The notes: generated by a model not told the origin, from the sequence alone. A stretch of DNA of 64,000 nt from Pseudoflavitalea sp. G-6-1-2 (GCF_012927185.1 NZ_JABBGB010000003.1:1-64000); one strand, 5' to 3'. Positions 9,029 through 18,386 are shown, numbered from the stretch's first letter. Translations and numbers: made by a program.

Positions 9029-9898
9029 TTAAAAAGCAGATTTGGTTTCACTGCGGCTGTCGGTGATCACAGGGATCCTTGAGCCGTAGGATAATATTTT
9101 TCTGGTGATCCGGTTCCACCATCCGGGCATATGAAATTCCTTCAGTGGATTGGCCATTATCAGATCTGCATTGATGCGTTTTGAAAATTCGAGTGTACTC
9201 TTCGCAAGATTCTTCCCTTCGAGAATAAAACATTGTACAGGAATGGTGCTGAGGCTCTGGATCACTTCGAGTGCAGTATCCATGAGTCCATTTGCTGTAT
9301 TGTGTTTATTGCTTTCGTCTTTCAATGAAACGAGGTACACGGTAGATTTGAAAGAACGTGCGAGCATGGTGGCCAGCTTGATGCGATGCAGTGGCAAATT
9401 ATCCGTAAGCGGCAGCACGATCTTCTTGAAATGACTTACCAGTCCGCTTGAGCGAATAGCCAGTACAGGCACATTTGTTTTTCTTGCGAGCCTGCTGATG
9501 GAAACTGTAGACAGAATGCGGTGCAGCAGATTGAATCTTGCCAAACCAACCACTACCATATCCATCTGGAACTTTTCGATATAGTCTGCGAGTTGCTGAC
9601 TGGGATTTCCGCGCAGTAGACTGATCTCTATATTGCCGCCTCCGCAGAGATGGTTCCTGTAAACATTGCGCAGGTTCTCCAGTTTTTTTCTGGCGTTGGT
9701 GAGGTCTGCCGAATCGTACGAAGGCATCATCATGCTCATGTCGAGTGGCATCAGCGGCATCAGTCCTCCGTTTGAAACATGCACCAGGTGCACATTGCAA
9801 TGAAATGTATTGGCCAGTTCGATGGCTTTGCTGATGGCCCATTTGTTCTTGCTGGTGAAATCAACAGGAACCAGGATATTGTAAAGAGTCTTCGGCAT
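9029..9898 (-). CDS. Tandem universal stress protein (UspA family)
   Basis: A 289-residue cytoplasmic protein made of two Usp folds. The first begins YNILVPVDFTSKNKWAISKAIELA and ends with VVGLARFNLLHRILSTVSISRLARKTNVPVLAIRS near residue 150; the second begins FKKIVLPLTDNLPLHRIKLATMLA and ends IPVITDSRSE. The canonical ATP-loop G-x2-G-x9-G(S/T) is poorly conserved in both halves, so nucleotide binding is uncertain. It sits 38 bases downstream of the GT/HAD fusion gene on the same strand and is probably co-transcribed with it, which would link a stress protein to a putative compatible-solute enzyme. Confidence 0.88.
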   Translation of the reverse strand: MPKTLYNILVPVDFTSKNKWAISKAIELANTFHCNVHLVHVSNGGLMPLMPLDMSMMMPSYDSADLTNARKKLENLRNVYRNHLCGGGNIEISLLRGNPSQQLADYIEKFQMDMVVVGLARFNLLHRILSTVSISRLARKTNVPVLAIRSSGLVSHFKKIVLPLTDNLPLHRIKLATMLARSFKSTVYLVSLKDESNKHNTANGLMDTALEVIQSLSTIPVQCFILEGKNLAKSTLEFSKRINADLIMANPLKEFHMPGWWNRITRKILSYGSRIPVITDSRSETKSAF

Positions 9899-9936
9899 AA
9901 GCGTTCTTTTTAAGGTTTAAAAAACAGTTAGTCAAA

Positions 9937-11316
9937 TTAATCCGCCAGTTCCAGCAGGCTCTGAAAACTTTCTTCCATGATATTTGTGCCGGCGATGGTT
10001 TTCAGCAATTCGTCTTTGGTGCGGAACGAAACGCCTTTTCCGCCGTGGCCGATCATGCATCTGTCGTCGCGGCTATCGCCAACAACGATGCAGTTTTTCA
10101 GTTGCACATTATATTTATCACAGGCATGCTGCAGGGCATTCGTTTTGCAATAAGCATGCCCGCATGGGCTTTCCGGTGATCCGAAGAAATAGGAGGGAAG
10201 ATTCACTTCTCCTGTAACTTTCCCATCGAAGAATTCGAGTTGATTGGCATAGGTGAAATCTGCGCCGATCTGTTGTTTCACATAATTGGTGATAAGCGTA
10301 TAGCTGTTGCTGATGATGCCGATGATATAACCCCTAGCCTTCAGTTCTGCAATCACTTCTTTGATATCGCTGATCATTTCAATGCCGGCTGCAACATTCA
10401 GCAGATCGTCGATGGTGCGGCCTTTCAGCAGCAGACCGATCCGCTTGGTAAGAATGATAGGATCGCGTTCCTGTGCGCGGAGATCTTCGAGTTTAGCGGT
10501 GAATCCGAATTGCCTGGCACATTCGTCGATGGTGCGTCCTTTGAGAATCGTATCGTCCATATCGAAGATGGCCATCTTGTGAAAGCCGCACAATTTTTCT
10601 TTGAGCGTTTTATTCATTTCACTGTTGATGGCTTCGAGCGAATGAATATCTTCTTCACTGATCTCTTCAGGATGCTGGCGTTGTGCTTTGGTGATGATGG
10701 CGCGGCTCACTTCTTTACTCATCTTGCCCAGCGCCTGCCAGGGTTTGCTTTTATTTTCGATATAACCGATATTGATTTCGCGGATGCGCGCTTTCATCAG
10801 GTACATATCTATGAGTATGCCGATATCAACACCATAATCGTTGAAGAAATCTATTTTGCTGAAGAACGATTTTTTTCCTGCTATCATTCCGCTCAATGGC
10901 TGAGAGAAGTGGGAGAGACCGGGATAGAAAATATTGAGCAATGGTTTTGCTACGAGTTCGGTAACACGGCCGGCATTGCGGGCAAAACTTCCTTTTACAA
11001 AATCAGCTTCATTGAGCACCAGAGGTTCGGTAAGATGTGTGATAGTTTCTTCGGGGTAGGGATCGATATCTCCATCGAGAAAAACAATCAGGTCCTGTGT
11101 AGCCTGTTCAATGCCGTCTTTCATGGAAATACCTTTTCCTCTCACCTGACTGGTGATCACTTTTGCGCCGGCAGCTGCTGCGATTTGTGGCGTTTTGTCC
11201 TCAGATTTATCATCCACCACAATTACTTCAGATACGAGTGGATGGCTGAGACAAAATCTCACTACATTCTCGATAGTATTCTCTTCATTTAATACCGGGA
11301 TAATTACAGTTAGCAC
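9937..11316 (-). CDS. Fusion: glucosyl-3-phosphoglycerate-synthase-like glycosyltransferase + HAD phosphatase
   Basis: A 459-residue two-domain enzyme. The N-terminal GT-A domain (about 1-215) has TVIIPVLNEE, VVDDKS at 33-38 and DGD at 81-83. It then has GRVTEL and PLL at about 117-127 followed by QPLSGMIAG and YGVDIGILID (161-170), a run I recognise from GpgS/GT81 enzymes, which transfer glucose to 3-phosphoglycerate. The C-terminal HAD subfamily IB (SerB-like) domain carries FDMDDT at 251-256 (two catalytic Asp), ISNS near 335-338, a Lys near 391 and GDSRDD at 413-418. Together these would make and dephosphorylate glucosyl-3-phosphoglycerate, giving glucosylglycerate. That reaction is inferred. 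The start is GTG, with an unusually good Shine-Dalgarno (AAAAGGAGGT) 4 bases before it. A universal stress gene follows. Confidence 0.82.
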   Translation of the reverse strand: MLTVIIPVLNEENTIENVVRFCLSHPLVSEVIVVDDKSEDKTPQIAAAAGAKVITSQVRGKGISMKDGIEQATQDLIVFLDGDIDPYPEETITHLTEPLVLNEADFVKGSFARNAGRVTELVAKPLLNIFYPGLSHFSQPLSGMIAGKKSFFSKIDFFNDYGVDIGILIDMYLMKARIREINIGYIENKSKPWQALGKMSKEVSRAIITKAQRQHPEEISEEDIHSLEAINSEMNKTLKEKLCGFHKMAIFDMDDTILKGRTIDECARQFGFTAKLEDLRAQERDPIILTKRIGLLLKGRTIDDLLNVAAGIEMISDIKEVIAELKARGYIIGIISNSYTLITNYVKQQIGADFTYANQLEFFDGKVTGEVNLPSYFFGSPESPCGHAYCKTNALQHACDKYNVQLKNCIVVGDSRDDRCMIGHGGKGVSFRTKDELLKTIAGTNIMEESFQSLLELAD

Positions 11317-11916
11317 AAGTACCTCCTTTTATTTTACTACGGTTTGAATTGATCTTTCTGCACTTGATTGGTAGTTCCTGCCGAAGGGTTTTGTGAGGGA
11401 TGGCTGTTGCAGGGAAGTTATGACAAAAGCCGTGCCTTAACCCGGTGAATACGGTAAATTTTACATCAATTGTGGATATGTTCTCCTGAGTGCTGAGAGC
11501 CTGAAACAGGCTCCGTGGTAATATGCAGCCCCAACCTTTGTGTGGCGTTAAAACAGCATTAAAAACCTATTAAACCGGGGTAATAAAAAAGATAACAGAG
11601 CGGTGAGAAATACCGGGATATTTTATTGCTGTCCCTAAGATACAGTTTAGGTGGATGCGGAAACGGGACTGAAGAAAAAATGGCAGAGAAATGAAACTGC
11701 AGGCAGTTGTGCTGCAAAGGGGTAACGATTCAAAATATTGAATGCTGTATCACTATGGGAATTGATGCATCGCTGCAAGGCATTAGAGGCAAAATCAGCG
11801 CTTTTAATGCCAGTTGATGCACATTCGTTATTTGTAAATCGAATAAGCGGAAAAATCGGCAAATGAGGGATGAATGCATTTTTCGGTTATTCAACAACGT
11901 TACTACTGATTGATCT
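11317..11916. other. Gene-free region upstream of the GT/HAD fusion
   Basis: About 600 bases without a convincing gene. A 71-residue minus frame at 11647-11862 has no recognisable features and no promoter. The right end carries the terminator of the RRM gene; the left end presumably holds the promoter of the fusion gene, but no good TAnnTTTG box was identified. Confidence 0.5.
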
Positions 11917-11949
11917 AAAAAAAATCTCCTGCCAATTGGCAGGAGATTT
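11917..11949 (-). terminator. Terminator of the RRM gene
   Basis: A perfect 28-bp palindrome at 11922-11949 (half-site AAATCTCCTGCCAA) is flanked by eight A on the left, which read as a U tract on the minus strand. It lies 30 bases after the stop of the RRM gene. Confidence 0.9.
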
Positions 11950-11978
11950 ATGTTGTAAAAAGCGATTAGTTGAGTTGA

Positions 11979-12350
11979 TTAGAAATCCCTGTTGTAACCG
12001 CCGCCGCCGCCTCTGTTGAAGCCGCCTTTTTTGTAGCCGCCGCCGCCGCCAGAGCCGCCGCCGAAGCTTCTTTTCTTGAAGCCGCCGCCGCCGCCACCAC
12101 CATTCTGTGGTTTAGGTTGAGCTTCGTTAACGATGATCTTTCTGCCGAGTACTTCTGATTCGTACAGGCTGGTGAGTGCATTCTGAGCTTCTGAATCTTC
12201 AGGCATTTCAACGAAACCGAAGCCTTTGCTGCGACCACTGGCTTTGTCCTTTACGATTTTTGCAGAAGTAACAGAACCATACTGTTCGAATAAGGTTCTC
12301 AGATCGTCGTCGGTCATTTGCCAGGAAAGGTTCCCTACGTAAATGTTCAT
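11979..12350 (-). CDS. RNA-binding protein with one RRM and a glycine-rich tail
   Basis: A 123-residue protein starting MNIYVGNLSWQ at ATG 12350; the frame runs to 12404 but the RRM begins at once from this start. It has RNP2 (IYVGNL, residues 2-7) and RNP1 (KGFGFVEM, about 41-48). The C-terminal third is low complexity: GGGGGGGFKKRSFGGGSGGGGGYKK-type repeats of Gly with Lys, Arg, Phe and Tyr. This is the common bacterial cold-inducible RRM/Gly-rich class, thought to act as an RNA chaperone, and the tail may support condensation or RNA annealing. It is monocistronic, with a strong terminator. The GGC/GCC-rich tail DNA is itself a simple repeat. Confidence 0.92.
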   Translation of the reverse strand: MNIYVGNLSWQMTDDDLRTLFEQYGSVTSAKIVKDKASGRSKGFGFVEMPEDSEAQNALTSLYESEVLGRKIIVNEAQPKPQNGGGGGGGFKKRSFGGGSGGGGGYKKGGFNRGGGGGYNRDF

Positions 12351-12807
12351 TGTAACAATAATTTTAGATGTTCTGAAAAAAGATAATGATGCAAGTTGCT
12401 GCAATGAACTGAGGAAACCGGAATAACAGGTAAAGCACTTCAGAACATGAGAACTACTTCATTAACCATACATGAAGATAAGAAATAATTTGATTTACCA
12501 AAAAAAAATACGAGCAAATTCAGAAGGGATAAGCATTTGAAGAAATTGCGATATGTTTCGGGTAACCAGCATTTTAGGACGATGGCAATGTGGTTTCCCG
12601 ACAAACGGGCGCTGCTGCTGCATCGGTTTGGAGCGGGAGAATGAGAATGTTGAAGTGATGGGCAGATAATATGGTTTCCGGCGCAGAAAAACCTGCAAAA
12701 AATCTGACGCAGCAATGACAATTGCAGAGCCGCAAGAGCGGCTTACTGGTAGCAGGAGGGCGGATAAATGGCATTGAAGTGTATCGGGTACAGGTAATCG
12801 AAATCAA
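12351..12807. other. Gene-free region between the RRM gene and the rplI terminator
   Basis: About 450 bases. Short minus-strand frames (for example 12440-12721) show neither domains nor coding-like composition. The part next to 12350 should be the 5' leader of the RRM gene; leaders of this class are often cold-regulated, but no structure could be assigned. Confidence 0.5.
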
Positions 12808-12836
12808 TAAAAAAGGGCGCTGATTCAGCGCCCTTT
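12808..12836 (-). terminator. Terminator of the rpsF-rpsR-rplI operon
   Basis: A 12-bp stem (AAAGGGCGCTGA with TCAGCGCCCTTT, one-base loop) continues on the left into further A residues, forming the U tract on the minus strand. It lies 22 bases after the rplI stop. Confidence 0.9.
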
Positions 12837-12857
12837 CAATATCTGCAGACTGTAAGA

Positions 12858-13304
12858 TTACTCAGCTACAACTTCAAATTCAACTTCGGTACTTTGACCG
12901 TTGCCGAAATCGATAGTGGCTTTGTAAGTGCCCAGTTCTTTCACTTCGTCAACGATAGAGATCTTCTTGCGATCGATCTCATATCCTTTCTGCTCGCGGA
13001 TAGCGCGGCTGATCTGAAGAGAAGTTACGCTACCGAAGATTTTGCCGCTGGTACCGGATTTAGCTCCGATTTTCAGCACACCATCTTTCAGTTTAGCAAT
13101 TACTTCCTTGATAGCTGCCAGCATGATCTCTTCTTTCTTGCGAACGATCTTCATCCTTTCTTCCAGTTGTTTCAGATTGGATGAACTTGCTTCAACCGCA
13201 AATTTTTGCGGAATCAGAAAGTTGCGGGCGTATCCGTTGCGTACTTTAACTACCTCGTTTTTGGCACCTAAGTTATCTACGTCTTGTATGAGTATAATGT
13301 CCAT
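12858..13304 (-). CDS. rplI: 50S ribosomal protein L9 (bL9)
   Basis: 148 residues, the normal length. The N-terminal 23S rRNA-binding domain begins MDIILIQDVDNLGAKNEVVKVRNGYARNFLIPQKFA, the family signature. A connecting helix of about 40 residues follows, and then the C-terminal domain with the GKIFGSVTS segment. It is the last gene of the operon rpsF-rpsR-rplI, 5 bases after rpsR. Confidence 0.98.
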   Translation of the reverse strand: MDIILIQDVDNLGAKNEVVKVRNGYARNFLIPQKFAVEASSSNLKQLEERMKIVRKKEEIMLAAIKEVIAKLKDGVLKIGAKSGTSGKIFGSVTSLQISRAIREQKGYEIDRKKISIVDEVKELGTYKATIDFGNGQSTEVEFEVVAE

Positions 13305-13309
13305 GGTGT

Positions 13310-13576
13310 CTATTTTAAAAGGTCAGTTACATACGGCAACAAAGCCATCTGGCGGGCTTTTTTCACAGCCTGAGCCACTTTACGCTGGTACTTCAGAGAG
13401 TTACCGGTAATGCGACGGGGCAGCATCTTGCCTTGTTCATTCAGGAATTTCTTCAGGAACTCTGCGTCCTTATAATCGATATACTTGATACCATACTTCT
13501 TGAAACGGCAGAATTTCTTCTTTGGTTTCTCGGTTTTGATGGCCGTCAGGTATTTTATCTCATTTGCTTTTGCCAT
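13310..13576 (-). CDS. rpsR: 30S ribosomal protein S18 (bS18)
   Basis: 88 residues with the family core [51 protein letters not shown]. It binds next to S6 on the platform of the 30S subunit. It sits between rpsF and rplI with 5-base gaps; no ssb gene is inserted, unlike in many Proteobacteria. Confidence 0.98.
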   Translation of the reverse strand: MAKANEIKYLTAIKTEKPKKKFCRFKKYGIKYIDYKDAEFLKKFLNEQGKMLPRRITGNSLKYQRKVAQAVKKARQMALLPYVTDLLK

Positions 13577-13581
13577 GATGA

Positions 13582-13938
13582 TTAACCCTCGATTGCTTTT
13601 TCAGTTCCTGTTGGTACACCACTTCTCTTTTTACCATTGTACTCGACGGCGTATTTATCGAGTGCAGTGAACATGTGACGGAGAATGTTCTCGTCACGGA
13701 GCATCTGAATTTTAAACTGCTCATTGAAGGTGGATGGCGCCTGATATTCCAGAACCCAGTACAAGCCTGTGGTTTTCTTCTGGATCGGATACGCCAGTGA
13801 TTTCAGACCCCAGGGATTTTCGTGCACAACAGCACCGCCATTCTCTTTAATGAAGTCGGTGTATTTTTTCTGAGCCGCTTTGAAATCGTCATCAGAAAGC
13901 ACAGGGGTAAAAATCACCATCAATTCGTAATTGTTCAT
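13582..13938 (-). CDS. rpsF: 30S ribosomal protein S6 (bS6)
   Basis: 118 residues. [17 protein letters not shown] at the N-terminus and the central [27 protein letters not shown] are typical of S6, followed by [21 protein letters not shown]. It is the first gene of the rpsF-rpsR-rplI operon. A consensus Bacteroidota promoter lies about 80 bases upstream. Confidence 0.98.
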   Translation of the reverse strand: MNNYELMVIFTPVLSDDDFKAAQKKYTDFIKENGGAVVHENPWGLKSLAYPIQKKTTGLYWVLEYQAPSTFNEQFKIQMLRDENILRHMFTALDKYAVEYNGKKRSGVPTGTEKAIEG

Positions 13939-14018
13939 GATCCCTGTTTAGTTTTTAAATATTGTGAAAATTGTTCTTTCCCTTTACCCGCCTGATTTCT
14001 CAATCGGCTAAGGGGCTG

Positions 14019-14050
14019 CAAAGATACATACATTCTGCTTTCCCACAAAA
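14019..14050 (-). promoter_or_regulatory. Promoter of rpsF-rpsR-rplI
   Basis: On the minus strand TTTTG (14050-14046), 19 bases, then TATCTTTG (14026-14019). This matches the Bacteroidota sigma-70-type consensus (TTTG near -33, TAnnTTTG near -7). The predicted start is near 14013, giving a leader of about 75 bases. Confidence 0.85.
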
Positions 14051-14779
14051 GCCCCAACGGGAAAAGTTTTGAGGAATAAGCGCCAATCGTACCCCCTTGT
14101 AAATCAGACAAGTAAATCACTTCAAAACCCGGCCTGGTAAAACTAACAATGCCAAACCACAACAACATACCCCCAAATCCGGCGCAAAGTTAATCCATCC
14201 ATCGGATCATCTTCCTACACGCCTCCCGGTAACTATCGCGCCAAATTTCATGGACCATCGCCATCAACCTTAACCTCAACTTCTTCCCATATCCTTTATC
14301 TAAACACAACCATCATCTCACCCAACTCTTTTCAGTTCTCCATCATTCAGGCATCCGTCAATATTTCCAGAAACCTTCCCAGTCTCATTCCCAAACTGCC
14401 AGAACTTCCCATCGATCGAACCATCAACATTCTCATGAATCCCTTGTCGCAAACCCAACGCGAGACCACCCTCTCCTTACTCACCCTCCAAAAAATCCGT
14501 CAGTTTCAGCGGGCAGGGGCTCATGTGGGGATGCGCGTTCAGGACCTTGGAATGTGTTGCACAGCAGCTCAACCCCGTACTGCCGCTCAATCCTCCATTC
14601 AAATGCCCACCGGAGTCAACCCCTCCCCGGCACATTCCTCGGACTGGACACGCATCACCCACTGAGCCCCGCAAAAACAAATCAACCCATACATCCTCCC
14701 CATCTGCAAACTGACAATTTTACCTCCCGCCCCGCAATGGCACTTCTTTTGGTACCTTGAAAAAAAATTTTCTCCTACT
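14051..14779. other. Gene-free, strongly pyrimidine-skewed region upstream of htpG
   Basis: About 730 bases with no credible gene. From about 14190 to 14420 the plus strand is very rich in C and T and poor in G. Short frames exist on both strands at 14435-14832, but none has a domain, a good start context or family resemblance. The last 60 bases hold the htpG leader with a near-consensus box, TACCTTG, at about 14754-14760. Confidence 0.5.
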
Positions 14780-16627
14780 ATGCAAAAAGGATCGATCAGG
14801 GTACAAACCGAGAACATTTTTCCCATTATCAAAAAGTTCCTCTACAGCGATCACGACATTTTCCTCCGCGAATTGATCAGCAACGCCGTAGACGCCACTC
14901 AGAAACTCAAAACCCTCAGCTCAATCGGCGAAGCCAAAGGCGAACTCGGCGAGCTGAAGATCGAAGTGAAACTGGATACCGAGAACAAAACCATCACCAT
15001 CTCCGACCGCGGCCTCGGCATGACTGCCGACGAAGTAGAGAAATACATCAATCAGGTGGCTTTCTCCGGCGCAGAAGAGTTCGTGAACAAATACAAAGGA
15101 CAAAACGAAAACAATATCATCGGTAAGTTCGGATTAGGATTCTATTCCGCTTTCATGGTGAGCGACAGAGTAGAGATCTTCACAAAAAGCTTCCGCGAAG
15201 GCAGCAAAGCGGTTCGTTGGGAGTGCGATGGAAGTCCAGAGTACACGCTCGAAGAAACAGAGAAAGAACAACGTGGTACCGATATCGTATTGCATGTAAA
15301 TGAAGAGAGCAAAGAGTTTCTCGATGATATCCGCATCGAGTCTGTACTGAAAAGATTCTGCCGTTTCCTTCCTGTTCCTATTTTCTTCGAAGGAAAAGAG
15401 AAAGAAGAAAATCCAACTCCGATCAACAACACACAGCCTGCATGGGTGAAGAAGCCATCGGAGCTGACTACAGAAGATTATCAGAATTTCTACAAGGAAC
15501 TCTATCCTTATAATGAGTTGCCTTTATTCTGGATCCATCTGAATGTGGATTATCCTTTCAACCTCACCGGTATTCTGTATTTCCCCAAGATCAAACAGAA
15601 CTACGAAATTCAGAAAGATAAGATTCAGCTCTACGCCAATCAGGTGTTCGTTACCGACGAAGTGAAGGATATCGTGCCTGAGTTTCTGATGCTGCTGCAG
15701 GGTGTGATCGACTCTCCGGACATTCCGCTCAACGTGAGCAGAAGTTACCTGCAGGGCGATCCGAATGTGAAGAAGATCAACAACCACATCACCAAGAAAG
15801 TGGCGGATAAGCTCGAAGAGATCTTCAAAAACGAACGCGCATCATTCGAAGAGAAATGGGACAGCCTTGCGCTGTTTGTGAAATACGGAATGATGACGGA
15901 TGATAAATTCCTCGATAAAGCCAACAAGTTCCATCTCTTCCAAACAGCGGATGGCAGCAAGTTCTACACGCTCGAAGAATATCGTCTCGCAGCAGAAACA
16001 TTGCAGAAGAACAAAGAAGGAAAGCTGGTGATTCTTTACACCACTGATACTGTGCAGCAGGATGCATACATCAAAGCCGCGGAAGCGAAAGGGTATATCG
16101 TTGTGAAGCTCGATACACTGATCGATGCAAGTTTCATCAATCAGATGGAAGGCAAATGGAACGATATCCATTTCAATCGTGTTGATGCAGACATCACCGA
16201 TAACCTGATCGACAAACAGGAGAATACCAGCATGGTGCTCACTGAGTCGGAGCAGAGCACACTGAAGAATCTCTTCGAAATAAAACCAGCCAATCTGCAG
16301 GTGACTGTAGAATTCAAAGGACTGAGCGCCGATGCACCACCGGTGCTGGCTACACGCCCGGAGTTCATGCGCCGCATGAAAGATATGGCTGCCATGAGCG
16401 GACCAATGGGAAGCTTCTACGCAAATATGCCGGACGAAGTAACGCTCACTGTTAATGGCAATCACCCCATCTATCAGCAGGTGCTGGCAACAGCCGATGC
16501 AGGCAAACAGGAAAAGATGACGCGCAATCTGGCGGATCTTGCACTGCTCAGCCAGGGATTGCTGAAAGGCACGGAACTCACCAGCTTCATCAACCGAAGT
16601 GTTGATCTGCTGAAGAGCGAAGCATAA
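14780..16627 (+). CDS. htpG: Molecular chaperone HtpG (Hsp90)
   Basis: 615 residues, the usual length for Bacteroidota HtpG. The GHKL ATPase domain contains IFLRELISNAVDATQKL (catalytic Glu and nucleotide-contacting Asn, about 36-48), ISDRGLGMTADEV near 77 and GKFGLGFYSAFMVSDRV near 115. The middle domain carries the gamma-phosphate-contacting Arg in the VSRSYLQGD segment near 320. The C-terminal dimerisation region ends near residue 610. It acts as an ATP-dependent chaperone in the cytoplasm. It is a single gene convergent with recJ. Confidence 0.98.
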   Translation: MQKGSIRVQTENIFPIIKKFLYSDHDIFLRELISNAVDATQKLKTLSSIGEAKGELGELKIEVKLDTENKTITISDRGLGMTADEVEKYINQVAFSGAEEFVNKYKGQNENNIIGKFGLGFYSAFMVSDRVEIFTKSFREGSKAVRWECDGSPEYTLEETEKEQRGTDIVLHVNEESKEFLDDIRIESVLKRFCRFLPVPIFFEGKEKEENPTPINNTQPAWVKKPSELTTEDYQNFYKELYPYNELPLFWIHLNVDYPFNLTGILYFPKIKQNYEIQKDKIQLYANQVFVTDEVKDIVPEFLMLLQGVIDSPDIPLNVSRSYLQGDPNVKKINNHITKKVADKLEEIFKNERASFEEKWDSLALFVKYGMMTDDKFLDKANKFHLFQTADGSKFYTLEEYRLAAETLQKNKEGKLVILYTTDTVQQDAYIKAAEAKGYIVVKLDTLIDASFINQMEGKWNDIHFNRVDADITDNLIDKQENTSMVLTESEQSTLKNLFEIKPANLQVTVEFKGLSADAPPVLATRPEFMRRMKDMAAMSGPMGSFYANMPDEVTLTVNGNHPIYQQVLATADAGKQEKMTRNLADLALLSQGLLKGTELTSFINRSVDLLKSEA

Positions 16628-16640
16628 TTAAATAATGAAA

Positions 16641-18350
16641 TTATAATGGCAGATGCTGCCTGATGTCGAGCACCTTCAATTGGAGGTGCTTTTCATTATT
16701 CCAATCGTTCTCTTCGAGAGTGAAAACGATGTCGATCGGTTCTCCGTTCTGCATCAGGTGGAATTTGGAGGCGATGTTGAAACCGATGCCATTGAAAAGA
16801 ATATTCCCCTGCTTCACAGAAAAACGGATATGCGCATCTTTCACTATGCGTGAGTAACCCGAATCCGTAACGCCGCTCACCATAAAGAGTGGTTGCATAT
16901 TTTCTGGTCCGAAAGGTTCCATTCTTCTGATGATATTGAAGAAAGGCTGTTTGAGATCGCTGAGGGTAACCACGGCATCGATATTGATTTCGGGGATCAG
17001 CATTTCGGGAGTGATGGAGGCGGATACCACTTCTTCGAAGCGCGTTCTGAAAGCATCTACGTTCGATGGATCGAGCGTCATGCCGGCAGCGTAAAAGTGG
17101 CCGCCATAACCGAGCAGCAGATCGCGGCACTGATGGATGGCTTCGTATACATTGAAGCCGGCTACACTTCTTGCTGAGCCTGCAATGTATTCGCCGCTCT
17201 GCGTGAGCACAATGGTAGGGCGGTAGTAGTGATCGATGAGACGCGAAGCCACAATGCCCACCACACCTTTATGCCAGTGCGGTTGAAATACCACGGTGGA
17301 TTTGCTGGCAGCCATAGTGGTATCGTTACTGATGATGGCCAGCGCTTCTTCGGTAATATTTTTATCAGCTTCCTTGCGGTCTGTGTTGTCGGAATGCAGC
17401 ATTTCTGCGTATTGGCGGGCTTCATCCACGGTGCGGCTGATGAAGAGCTGTACGGCTTTGCTGCCATCGTCCATTCGCCCTGCGGCATTTACGCGGGGGG
17501 CGATCATGAATACGAGGTTATTGATGAGCAGGTCTTTGGGCACGCCGCTCAATTCTTTGAGTGCACGGATGCCGAAGTTGGGCTCCTCATTGGCTTTTTT
17601 AAGGCCGTGGTACACCAGAATTCTGTTTTCTCCAACCATGGGAACGATATCGGCTGCGATGGCGGTAGCCAGCAGATCGAGGTAATCCATGGGGGCGGAG
17701 CTGCTGAGCTCCAGTTTTTCAGCGAGGGCAGTGATCAGTTTGAAACCCACGCCGCAGCCACATAATTCTTTAAACGGATATGGACAGTCGGTTTGTTTCG
17801 GATTGAGGATTGCTACGGCAGGAGGGAGGATGGCGTCCGGCGTGTGGTGGTCACAGATCACAAAGTCGATACCCAGGCCTTTGGCATAGGCGATAAGGTC
17901 AACAGATTTGATACCGCAATCGAGCGAAATGATAAGGGTGGTGCCCTGCGCATGTGCATGATCGATACCTGCTTTGGATACGCCGTATCCTTCGCGGTAG
18001 CGGTGCGGTATATAATATTCTACATTGGATGGTTCGTATACTTTTTTGAGAAAACTGAACATGCAGGCCACGGCAGTGGTGCCGTCTACATCGTAATCTC
18101 CGAAAACGAGAATGCGTTCGCGGTTGTTGAAAGCGGTTAGCACACGATCAACGGCCTTGTCCATATCTTTCATCAGCCATGGGCTGTGAAGCTGCGACAG
18201 GCTTGGATTGAAGAAGTCTTTGGCTTTTTCGTACGTGTCTATCCTGCGCTGAACGAGTATCTGCAGAATCGCCGGATGAATATTGAGATTCTGCTGAAGG
18301 GCGGTGATTTTTGCGTCTTCGGCAGAGAGTATGTTCCAGCGTTTTTGCAT
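16641..18350 (-). CDS. recJ: Single-stranded-DNA-specific exonuclease RecJ
   Basis: 569 residues. The DHH phosphoesterase domain shows VFGDYDVDGTTAVACMF near residue 80, SLDCGIKS near 145, the signature CDHHTPD near 163, and NPKQTDCPYP. DHHA1 follows (GVVGIVASRLIDHYYRPTIVLT near 360, then GYGGHFYAAGMTL), and a C-terminal OB-like region ends at QHLPL. RecJ degrades single strands 5' to 3' in RecFOR recombination and mismatch repair. It lies 36 bases downstream of the polyprenyl synthase on the same strand, so the two probably share a transcript. Confidence 0.97.
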   Translation of the reverse strand: MQKRWNILSAEDAKITALQQNLNIHPAILQILVQRRIDTYEKAKDFFNPSLSQLHSPWLMKDMDKAVDRVLTAFNNRERILVFGDYDVDGTTAVACMFSFLKKVYEPSNVEYYIPHRYREGYGVSKAGIDHAHAQGTTLIISLDCGIKSVDLIAYAKGLGIDFVICDHHTPDAILPPAVAILNPKQTDCPYPFKELCGCGVGFKLITALAEKLELSSSAPMDYLDLLATAIAADIVPMVGENRILVYHGLKKANEEPNFGIRALKELSGVPKDLLINNLVFMIAPRVNAAGRMDDGSKAVQLFISRTVDEARQYAEMLHSDNTDRKEADKNITEEALAIISNDTTMAASKSTVVFQPHWHKGVVGIVASRLIDHYYRPTIVLTQSGEYIAGSARSVAGFNVYEAIHQCRDLLLGYGGHFYAAGMTLDPSNVDAFRTRFEEVVSASITPEMLIPEINIDAVVTLSDLKQPFFNIIRRMEPFGPENMQPLFMVSGVTDSGYSRIVKDAHIRFSVKQGNILFNGIGFNIASKFHLMQNGEPIDIVFTLEENDWNNEKHLQLKVLDIRQHLPL

Positions 18351-18386
18351 GTTGGTAGATGTAGCGGTGAAAATAGGGAAATGTGA

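Noticed and set aside
10240-11292. A 350-residue plus-strand open frame opposite the GT/HAD fusion
   Set aside because: The minus strand encodes clear GT and HAD motifs; the plus frame is Phe/Asp/His-rich without domains.
11647-11862. A 71-residue minus-strand frame in the 11.3-11.9 kb gap
   Set aside because: No recognisable motif, no signal peptide, poor start context; not supported as a gene.
11979-12120. Glycine-codon simple repeat in the RRM gene as a CRISPR-like array
   Set aside because: It is the in-frame low-complexity Gly tail, without spacer structure.
14435-14665. A 76-residue plus-strand frame, with overlapping frames on both strands, between rpsF and htpG
   Set aside because: No domain, no promoter or start context, and several overlapping frames of equal length, as expected for skewed non-coding DNA.
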